Shown here piece by piece: positions 56,701-64,000 of a stretch of 64,000 nt of DNA. How positions within the stretch are numbered: the stretch's first letter is position 1; every line of letters begins with the position of its first letter. The notes under the pieces were generated by a model. It was not told the origin of the DNA, searched no databases, and saw nothing but the letters and a program-made list of their open reading frames with translations. The position numbers and the translations under genes are program-made. Source of the stretch: Eutrigla gurnardus (taxonomy: Eukaryota > Chordata > Actinopteri > Perciformes > Triglidae); contig OY741277.1 of the NCBI GenBank assembly GCA_963514095.1, positions 5,361,409 to 5,425,408 of the forward strand. The letters are read 5' to 3'.

Positions 56701-58278
56701 CTTTGTGTGACTAAATTCCACCTCCCACACATTCACGTAGGCGATCTGCAGGGCGAAGCAGGGCACACTCACCCTGCCAGGCGTCTCCTCCACGTCTGAT
56801 AAGGGTCAAACAGACTTTCACACAGCACCAGTCCATACTGCACCACCATCTGCAGGGATGACTGCTCCCCTTGTCCCTCCTTTAGCTGTCCGAATTCAAA
56901 GTTTGGACACACATTCATCTGTAAGTTCAGCATCGATGCACCTGTCTTGCATTCTCCGTGCAACAAAATCAACACATTCCATTACGATGAATAGAAGTTC
57001 AACTACAAACCCACTTTTTTTTTTTCAGTGCAAACCAGTTCTGTTACTTCTGCATGAGGATGTGGTGAACAGAATATGCTCTGTATATAAATAATATTTG
57101 CATGCTTGATATACTGAGCATGCAGTGGAGCTAAGCCCCGTCCTGAATAACTGTAAATAATCTGTGTGCCCAGTTTGAGCTTAAGTTTATAAAAGTCTTA
57201 CCTGATCCAAACAGAAATTCAAAAGCTTGATGGTTTCAGAAACAAAATCAGGGATCTTTTCTGGGTCGATGTTCTCCATATTCCTAGAAGTAGAGAGAAA
57301 CTTGTACGATTAAGTGTTAAGAAAATCTGCCAGATACCTACACAATATGGCAAAAGAGGCAAACACAGTGGATGCACTGATTGTTCATGTAAGGGTACAA
57401 CTTGTTGAGATGGAGTTGCAGTCTGTTTGTAGAGTACACAGCCTGAATTGTAATCTTTTGTTTTTGGTCCAGATTTAATATGTAAAAAGGGAACTGTACA
57501 TTACTTCAACTTCTCATATAATTTGTATTAACTAAACTGTTGTATTGAGCTGCGACTGGCATGTACATACACAGCAGGCTGGGCCCTCACCTGCAGACAA
57601 TGATGAAGAACTTGATGAGGAGCAGGGGGTGAGGGGTGGTGCTGTTGGACTCTGGGGTGCTGTTGGGCTTTGGGGTGGTGCTGGGCTCTGGGGTGGTGTT
57701 GGGCTCTGGGGAGGTGCCATTGGACTCTGGGGTGGTGCTGTTGGACTCTGGGGAGGTGCCATTGGACTCTGGGGTGGTGCCATTGGGCTCTGGGGTGGTG
57801 CCGTTGGGCTCTGGGATGATGCCGTTGGGCTCTGGGATGATGCCGTTGGGCTCTGTGGTGCTGTTGGGCTCTGGGATGATGCCGTTGGTCTCTGTGTTGG
57901 CGGCGCCGAGATGCTCTGCACTCTGCCATAGCTGGGTGCCGAGGAACACCAGGACCTCCCTGGGAAGCAAGGGCACCTCGGAGCTGCACTCCTCCGGCCT
58001 GGGATGATGGGGGATGTGGGAGGTAGAAAAGGCAGTAGCAAATAGGCAAAGGGGGTCATGATAGGGGCTGCGTTTACACAAAACATAAACATGTCGAATG
58101 GTATCTCTACAAAAGGTTAGGGTTCATCCTGCTTTGGGGAGTACAAAGCTTCTGGCATGGTAGTTTTGTAAATAAATGTTACTACACACCTCCGAGGCTC
58201 CAGTGAGGTCACATCAATGAGCCGCTCAAAGGAAGCCACGAACGCCTCTAGCCACTGCTCCAGATAGCCCACTTCTTT
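35392..58278 (-). CDS. nbeal2: Neurobeachin-like protein 2 (NBEAL2), first coding exon not found
   Basis: NBEAL2 is a large cytosolic BEACH-family scaffold needed for platelet alpha-granule and leukocyte granule formation in mammals. Fifty-four minus-strand exons were traced by matching the human protein, and every junction keeps frame: 8622 nt, about 2873 residues to the TGA at 35394-35392. Human NBEAL2 is 2754 residues. Order: helical armadillo-like N-terminus, concanavalin-A-like lamin-G-type domain, long helical middle, PH-BEACH domain, BEACH domain, C-terminal WD40 repeats. The first exon in human encodes only about 17 residues (ending at an exon phase that fits AAAGAAGTG here); I could not find its equivalent in 58279-64000. 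The gene appears intact. A repeat-expanded exon at 57591-57998 is the main oddity. Confidence 0.95.
38880..40563 (-). CDS. nbeal2: nbeal2 BEACH-domain exons
   Basis: Eight exons (40563-40456, 40378-40283, 40162-40038, 39913-39773, 39687-39557, 39447-39338, 39244-39127, 38977-38880) encode the BEACH fold. Diagnostic segments are KWVCREISNFEYLMQLNTI, GRTYNDLSQYPV, DKFHYGTHYSNAAGV, ESPADVKELIPEFFYFPEF and EWIDLIFGYKQRG. The BEACH domain is the most conserved part of the family and acts in vesicle trafficking together with the adjoining PH-like module. Confidence 0.97.
40646..41344 (-). CDS. nbeal2: nbeal2 PH-BEACH exons
   Basis: Exons 41344-41227, 41029-40872 and 40779-40646 encode an acidic lead-in (DMEDDQLGEEDIVFLDNK) and the pleckstrin-like fold: EKLVLSEDCELITIVAVVPG, EVTTHHLYFYDG, REVHLRRYNLRRSALELFF. 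It matches the human segment EKLVLSAECQLVTVVAVVPG closely. Confidence 0.95.
41131..41200. repeat. Short interspersed repeat fragment
   Basis: The segment with TTTATTTATACAGCACATTT resembles the tail of a repeat family common in fish. It shares CAAGTCAAGTCAC and an AGCACATTT block with the reverse complement of 49621-49690. Confidence 0.5.
41423..51211 (-). CDS. nbeal2: nbeal2 middle region exons
   Basis: Eighteen exons: 51211-51129, 51043-50951, 50857-50689, 50215-50082, 49196-49037, 48717-48615, 48468-48318, 48056-47901, 47773-47614, 47100-47012, 46868-46146, 46058-45880, 45682-45526, 44566-44423, 43283-42960, 42156-42007, 41880-41720 and 41547-41423. They encode the helical middle of the protein. 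Recognisable segments include TGHRVVNWDIKDVVNVVGG, NQESLLHCHGPSTIGAML, EEELCNLLTNIVFSVLW, LLRLLQDFLFAEG and SAETYSKMRLKLVPDHNY (written here with family spacing; the fish reads SNAETYSKMRLKLVPDHNY). Frame is kept throughout. Confidence 0.93.
46146..46868 (-). CDS. nbeal2: nbeal2 723-nt exon with acidic and Ser/Gly-rich linker
   Basis: The exon has conserved ends: LFHLIYSNEDYVKQLAKQPG at the start and KSSSLSNVLDDTSYG to TISNASNPQ at the end. Between them are a run of Glu/Asp (IEDEEEEEEEDEG) and Ser/Gly/Pro-rich stretches that differ from human except for SPFGTPFDFELGG. The region is probably a disordered, phosphorylated linker. Confidence 0.92.
49621..49690. repeat. Short interspersed repeat fragment (reverse orientation)
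   Basis: The segment from TACAGCACTTTGGTCAACTG to the end is the reverse-strand counterpart of the family seen at 41131-41200. It lies in an nbeal2 intron. Confidence 0.5.
51412..53167 (-). CDS. nbeal2: nbeal2 concanavalin-A-like domain exons
   Basis: Exons 53167-52539, 52455-52323, 51962-51843 and 51736-51412. The first ends with YFDLTPPMAGIMVPTVQRWP and FAFHAWLCLNMEF. The next encode EAFFTMEGVLVVAVCTKKDY, then VAIVHIPGRRPFGQNLV with IYIDGELCKTAQLRFPSFSE, and then FTSCCIGSAG and DTEWGTPTSLDGLLGTAF. This is the lamin-G/concanavalin-like insert of the neurobeachin family. The acceptor of the second exon (TATGAAG) has a weak pyrimidine tract, but it is the one that keeps frame with human. Confidence 0.93.
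52060..52076. repeat. Poly-T tract
   Basis: A T run of about 17 bases in an nbeal2 intron; on the transcript strand it is a poly-A run. Confidence 0.7.
53323..58278 (-). CDS. nbeal2: nbeal2 N-terminal exons 2-12
   Basis: Exons 58278-58190, 57998-57591, 57283-57202, 56918-56773, 56550-56468, 55786-55701, 55609-55306, about 55159-55053, 54723-54646, 53733-53650 and 53421-53323. Segments matching human NBEAL2 include KEVGYLEQWLEAFVASFERL, SLFDPYQTWRRRLAG, RNKYKFSPLALPEELPALF, ILESYFQLLNWNRPLS, NNNCFEHILRLVQNSK and KERIGYSQLFDVLKSQG. These form an armadillo-like helical array. Exon 55786-55701 uses a poor donor (AAG|GTCTGC). Confidence 0.9.
54750..54788. repeat. (CA)n / CACG microsatellite
   Basis: A CA run with CACG interruptions in an nbeal2 intron, close upstream of the exon at 54723-54646. 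Confidence 0.8.
57591..57998 (-). CDS. nbeal2: nbeal2 exon 3 containing a coding minisatellite
   Basis: The exon starts PEECSSEVPLLPREVLVFLG, matching human PEEAGAEVPLLPLDEL, and ends LLLIKFFIIVCR, matching LLLLKLFIILCR. Between them lie about 78 residues of 7-residue (21-bp) units of the form N-G-(I/T)-(I/T)-P-E-(P/S). Because 21 is divisible by three and the units lack stops, several other frames on both strands are also open; the flanking conserved ends fix the true frame. Human lacks the insert. Confidence 0.88.
57626..57895. repeat. Minisatellite of about 21-bp units
   Basis: On the plus strand the units read as variants of GGGCTCTGGGGTGGTGCCATT. At least ten degenerate copies lie in tandem, within an nbeal2 exon. 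The plus strand is strongly G-rich. Confidence 0.9.
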
Positions 58279-61200
58279 CTGCAGGGGCAAGGAAAGAACA
58301 CATGTGAAAGAGGCCAAAGGTCAAACATTTAACCGTGACACACTGTGGTTTCCAATATGGCACTGACTAATCGTTATGACCTGATTTTGTAACAGGATGT
58401 TGCAAAGAGATGTAACTCACAGAGGAACAAATGGGCAAATTCTTTCCTTTTTCAAAACAGGGAGGTTCAAAGAAACTCCATGGACCAAGTTCCAAACATT
58501 CAACTCACAATACACAGTTGGTCAACACACAACAGCAACCTCTCACTGTATGCACCGCATTGCTTTAAACAATACATTCCTGTATGACTGCGTCCTTATG
58601 GTGTCATCAGATGGTTTAATCGTGTGAGGATGTTTACATACAAACGGTATTTATCGCAGCCTTAATCTGCCGCTGCAGTGCAACCTCCTGCCACTCTTCC
58701 CTCCTCACGTCGCTCTCTCAATGTCCCGCAGACCAAAAAGCACAAATGACACACGGGTCATCATTTTAGATGAAGGTCCCGGCAGTTCAAGTGGTGCGGC
58801 TCAGCGGTGGGAACCGTGCGTCACAATTTCAAAACCACAAGACGATAAGAAATGTTCTCTGACGAGCCATGTGATGGAACAACCTGAACATTCTGATTAG
58901 CTGCATGAAGCCACTGTTGCATTTGACGCTCCTGCAGAGCAGAGGGAGGGCATGCGTTGTCTGACTGACTCATTGTACATAAATAACATATACTACAGCA
59001 GACGGCACATGAAACAACAATAAGTCAGGCACTTCCCATGAGCCATCAAGCAAATAGGTCAAAAAGAAATTAGCAATGTGTAGTATGCTGCAGTAGATGT
59101 CGGTTACTTTGAAAGCTTGCTACAGTACGGAGCTTATTGTGCAGCTAATCATCACAGTTCCCACAGAGAAACATGGATATCCAATGCAGTTAGTTCTGAA
59201 CTATAATGCAGCGTGAATTTTAAAGGTACATTACCAAGTGGCATTGACTTATGATCCAGTCCATCTCTCATTGTATGTAGCTGAGCAGGGGGCCAGGTTC
59301 TCGAAGAACCCAGTCTCAGATGTGCCTCAGAAGCTGCACACCGCTCCAAAACGAGCACCAGCGTCTGACTCCTTTCTGGTTTCTTCCAAATGTCAGGCGA
59401 GCAAACCAGGAAATGACATGTCACTTTAACCGTAGCTTGTTTCCTTCATGTGCAGCCTGCTCATCAAACCCCTTCCTCTTTTGGTTCTACTATAGTTGTG
59501 AACAGATATGAGTCAGGCCTCTATGAAAAAAAAATAAAAAAACTTCTCACAGCAACAATGAAGCACTGGGACGTTCTAAATTTAAAGAACCCAAGATGCT
59601 GCAGGAGAAACACTCAAATTCATCTCTTTCACTTGGAATATAATGTCACCGGCTGAGGCACTGAAATGTGACGAGCTGAAGCCATGGATGTCATAATGTA
59701 AAGAATACTGGGAAAAGAGTTGAGTTCATTAAGCATTTACCATGTGACCGTAGGCTTTATACACAAAATGGGATGAGCAATTGAAAGAATAATAATATAA
59801 TGACGCAAATCACACACAAACTGAACAAAACGCCGCATGTACTCTATGAAAACAGGAAACCTAAACAAACGGTCTATTGTTTGGCATTCAACATCTGGAC
59901 AATCAGGTATTTGAGACTTGAGAAGGAGAGGCAAGAGACACATTGGCAACACACCTTCGGCTTTGTTTTACTTTCCAATAAAAGGTTCAGTGGCTGAATC
60001 CTCCCTAACGTTACTCTGGATTTAACAACAGGTTCTTATTGACAACCATCCAGCCCTGCTTAGGGTATGTCATCACTTCTAATTCAGCCTGTAGAAGGAC
60101 ACACAATAACAGGGGTTAATCAAGTGATGTAATTTGTAACTTCATTACCAGCCTTTCAATAGTTGGATGACAGATCTAGAAAGGCAGAGAGACAGTGAGG
60201 AGGACCAGCTTTTATATCGTGGAAGGCCCAGGGGAGTTTAATCAAGCTAATGACCCGTCCATGTCAACCACCTGCCTGCTGAGGTTGGCCCGGAGCGCCT
60301 CCAACACAGTGGGAGGGGCGTCACATTACACGTCATTCTGTCTGTTGGACACAGTTTGTCTTCACTGTTGCGTCACAACCATGCAAGCAGTCGCAAAAGT
60401 TAACAGGCATGAAAGTGAGGTCACAATGATGACAGAGGTTTCAAAGATGGGTGCGGACCGAACAAGGGTTGCCAGGTGCAGAGGGATCGGTCTCTGGGCT
60501 GCATGAGAGGGGCGTCACACAACGTGAAGGGGGTGTTACTTGAAGTTGCAGCTGCGGCTGGTTGGCTAGCTAATCATTTTTACACCACACTTTCATGCTA
60601 CACTGGTTACAGAAACGTGCCAGTCATCTGGAGATAGCAAAGTGCTTTCCATAGTGTGACAAGGATGTGTGGATGAAACATTAAGGGCTTGCTAGTTAGC
60701 AATCTAACCCACAAATTCTTTATTTGAGTTTTAATGGCTTCACAGTCTTATAAGTCCATTACTGCCACCTATTGGACTGGAGTGTGTAGCAGTAGATTTG
60801 CAGGGGGGAAACAAAACAAAATTCTCTATTTTATTCCTGATACACTTCAGTAATCAATTAGAATTTGTGTGATTGCAATGATTCCTTTCTGAGCAGATTC
60901 CCTAATGTCGTATTGTGTTTTAATCAATGAGATATGAATTCCCTTTTTTCTTCATCATACTTAATGCTATCTATCAGTACAACGTTTGACAGTTTCCAGT
61001 TAATTTGGGTGATTACAGTCTGTGCATAGTCCAGTAGGGTGCTTGCCTATTGCACATAAATAGTGTATAATTATAATGAAATAATAATAAAGCTATTCAT
61101 ATTTACAACCAGAGTACATAAGTAAGAACATTGAAATTAAAATGTATCAATTTAATGTTTTGATAAAACATAATGTGCAACAGTTGTAGGCCGTAGATTG

Positions 61201-64000
61201 ATGCTATTGTAAATTGGAGGTTAGGAAATGAGGACAAGGCCATTGGCCCTCCCACTTTACCACCTAGGCCCGATTTAGTGTTGCAGCTGGTGAGATTACA
61301 TAGTAAGACGGTCTCTAGTTTATTGTACTAAAACGTAGCACGTAAGCTTTGCATTCTAATTTCATGGGAAAGGAAGTATCATTATTTCTGTTCCCTGAAG
61401 TTGCTTGGGCATGTTGATTAGGTACAATCAAGCTGCAGGGTGTAACTGGCACAGCTAGATTTTTAGAGTATATTAAAAAACAATTAGATCACGGATCGGA
61501 CATGAATCTGGTTTGCTAATGAGAAGTAAAACCAGAAGATGTGCATGACGTTGTTCTGCAGTAAAACTGGTTCAGAGACCAGTTAGAGCTCTCCTTTATG
61601 TCTGCACCCTTGACCTAAATAATCATCCCTTACAATATGACTATTGATCAACACCTCAGAAGAAACACACATCCTATGCTTTCAGTTCGAAAACGACGCT
61701 ATTAGAACAGATCACAAACCACCCATGAGGTACCAACCCCTATAAACTGTGTCATTTATCTCCCTTTTCTCTGCACATGGCCGAGCAGCTGTGTCGCTCT
61801 CTGCTGCTTGGCATTCTGCTTCGCTCTAGCTTCCTGCAAGTGAAAGCAAAGAGCACTTTGATTTTCCTGGATGGCTTTTCTGTTGGTAAACAGGGGAGAT
61901 GGAGGCACATGAGAGACTCGGGGCTCATAGGACGGTCGTGTGAGCTGCAGGGTTGGCTGGTGTTGTTGTTGTTGTTGTTGTTGCTGCAGCTCTCATATTG
62001 ACGTGAATCATGAATGATCTGTCACTGAAACAAATACAGAGCAGTGTGACTGGCAGTGTGATGATAAAAGCCAGGAAATGTGACTAGTTCTCTCCTCATA
62101 GCAAGCAGAGGAGGCGGTTTCACTACGGTGTGGAGGGGTGACAGTCGGGTTGTTGCTGTGGTCCATCTCTACCGCTACAGGCTTTAATTAGTCCCTCAGC
62201 TACTGATCACAGGATAATAACACACTATTTCTCTGCCAGACTTTCATATTACTGTGTCAACACAAATGTGCTTCTTTGTTTCTCACTTACATCCAGAATG
62301 ATAACGTAGTTAAACTGTACTTAAATCTGTCTTGCGTTAACCAGATGAGCTCAGTATCCATAAAGGCTTTCTTGCTACATCACTGAGTATCGTTTACTGC
62401 TGATGAACACAATCCTAAAAATGTCCAAACAGCCCGAGTTGATGTCTTAAAATAGCTTGTGTTTGTCTGATTAACATCCCAAACCCGACAAATTATCAAT
62501 TTAATTTCACAAAAAGATGCAGAAAAAGCAACACCTCTCTCAAGTTAGAAAGCAAAACGAAGGATTGTCTTAATTTAAGGCTGAAAAATTACTTAATCGA
62601 TTGATCAATTATTAAAATTGTTGGAATTAATTTTCTATGACTAATCAGTTAATCGTTTCAACTTTACCTGAATGTTGCGTGTCCATTCTCTTGCAAAAAG
62701 TGAAACCTTACACCAGCTTACTTAAGAAATAATACTTCATTGCAATAACAGCTGAATTGATGAGTACATTTTTATTTTATTCTAGCTTGAACAAAAATAA
62801 CTTTTAATGAATTCCTAAATTCATCCTCAAAGTAACCATTAAAAAAGCTCCCGCCAAACAACCAACATGTAACGAAAGAAAACTGATTAAACAGAGTACA
62901 GTCCAACAGTACTACTGTGTTATCCAAAAACCATCCCTTCTGTGTCTTCAGACACGATCTAACAAGTAGAGTTCCTCTCAGCGAGTCGCCACTCTCTTCT
63001 TTCCGTACCTGGCAGGAACGAGCGCTCAACGTGGGTCTGAAAGTATTCTCAGATGTGGATCTCTAAACTGTGCCAGTGAGGAGTGTTTACCTCCATCAGA
63101 TGAAAGAGACGAGCCTGTTCTGCTTGACTTAACATGCTCTCAGTGAGAACATTCTATTACATCCTCAACTCATTTCATAGATCTATGTGTATAAATAAAT
63201 GCTTGTCTGTGAAGATATAATCTATCCATAACGTGTTGTCTCCTCTCCCGCTAGTATCACCTATATGGTTACTGATTTTGGGCCAACTGGTACAAGATGC
63301 TTCTAAAACACAAGGTCTTCAGTCGTGAATCTCTGCTGATCTCAGAATCTTGCCACGGGGTGTGTGATTTCTTGCACAATCGGAGGAAGCGGAGCTCCTT
63401 TATCACCGGCAAGCTTGAGCACGTTTTGTTTTCTTATTGAAAATACACAACGACGGCTGGAGAGACTGCGTGTTCTCAGACACGTTGGAATCAACTGTGA
63501 GGATTCATTTGAGCTTCGTTGTACTCTCTCACTCTCATAATCACATTTACTAACGCGTTGACCACTTAGAGCAAAGATGCTGCCAGGACACAGAGGGTCG
63601 TGAATGCGGGAAATGCCTTGAAATATCTGAGGGAAACAAGTCATCAATGGAGGCATACAAGACGGAAATATTTACAGCTGCCAGGGCGTGTTTGCTGTCC
63701 CTGAAAACCGAGTGTCAAGCCATTGCTTCTATAAGTAAATGCTTGTTTGCAGCATTAAAAAGCCAGATTAAACACAGCTCAGATCTCTTGTTCAGTTTGA
63801 AAGTAAAAACTTTCCGTGATGTGCGACCAAACAAGGCCTGTGCTGCGAGTCAGAGGTGGGGTGTGTCCAGTTCCAAAAAAATATATAGTTGTGTGCCGAC
63901 TTGACAAACGGAAAGACAACAACAACGTGGTGTGGTATTATATAGGAGAGGCAGCTGATTGTTTTCTGAAGTGGTTCTGCTGCCTTTCTGCAGCCTATTG
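58279..64000. other. nbeal2: Probable nbeal2 intron 1 and upstream sequence
   Basis: No exon is supported. I looked on the minus strand for a short first exon ending in phase 0 and encoding a peptide like human SERLYELWLL, and did not find one. The plus-strand open frame at 61777-62001 begins with a hydrophobic stretch but ends in a GTT repeat and resembles nothing I know. The rest is AT-rich and featureless apart from a short (TTG)n run near 61962-61984. Confidence 0.5.

Noticed and set aside
57528..58092. Three further long open frames across the nbeal2 minisatellite, on both strands
   Set aside because: The 21-bp unit keeps every frame open. Only the frame with conserved NBEAL2 sequence at both ends is supported.
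61777..62001. Plus-strand frame starting MAEQLCRSLLLGILL, resembling a signal peptide
   Set aside because: It ends in a GTT repeat, has no supporting splice sites or homology I recognise, and lies in the likely nbeal2 first intron.

Overview
The window looks like chromosomal DNA of a ray-finned (teleost) fish. The genes have vertebrate exon-intron structure with GT-AG junctions, the proteins are clear vertebrate orthologues with fish-type divergence, and the introns carry repeats typical of teleosts: a tRNA-headed SINE-like element, short inverted-repeat elements, and long CA and G tracts. I found no prokaryotic or viral genes, CRISPR arrays or rRNA/tRNA genes.

Three protein genes account for nearly all the coding sequence. 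(1) 819-19042, + strand: setd2, the histone H3 lysine-36 trimethyltransferase. I assembled 21 coding exons that stay in frame from an ATG to a TAG (about 2633 residues), with a 3'UTR ending near 20650. (2) 30270 down to 23751, - strand: a p75 neurotrophin-receptor-like gene at the nradd position. It has six exons and 395 residues: signal peptide, four cysteine-rich repeats, one membrane span and a death domain. (3) 58278 down to 35392, - strand: nbeal2, a giant BEACH-domain protein. Fifty-four consecutive exons join in frame to about 2873 residues; only the short first coding exon was not found and probably lies beyond the right edge.

Layout: 1-818 is upstream and 5'UTR sequence. The first setd2 intron (854-6227) contains a 720-bp inverted-repeat element and a possible alternative first coding exon. 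setd2 and the receptor gene are convergent, and their tails are separated by about 1.6 kb. The receptor has a 3.9-kb first intron with a very long CA repeat, then a GC-rich promoter at 30271-30780. The stretch 30.8-35.4 kb holds an inverted-repeat element, a G tract and the nbeal2 3'UTR. The last 5.7 kb, right of nbeal2 exon 2, shows no supported exon.

The order and orientation nbeal2 > nradd > < setd2 match, as I recall it, the human 3p21.31 block, so this is a conserved neighbourhood and not a functional operon. The three products act in different places: chromatin (SETD2), the plasma membrane (receptor) and granule/vesicle trafficking (NBEAL2). The most unusual features are a 22-nt setd2 microexon, an Arg-Asp/Arg-Glu repeat exon in setd2, a complete receptor ectodomain where mammalian NRADD is described as truncated, and a coding minisatellite that inserts about 78 residues into the nbeal2 N-terminus.
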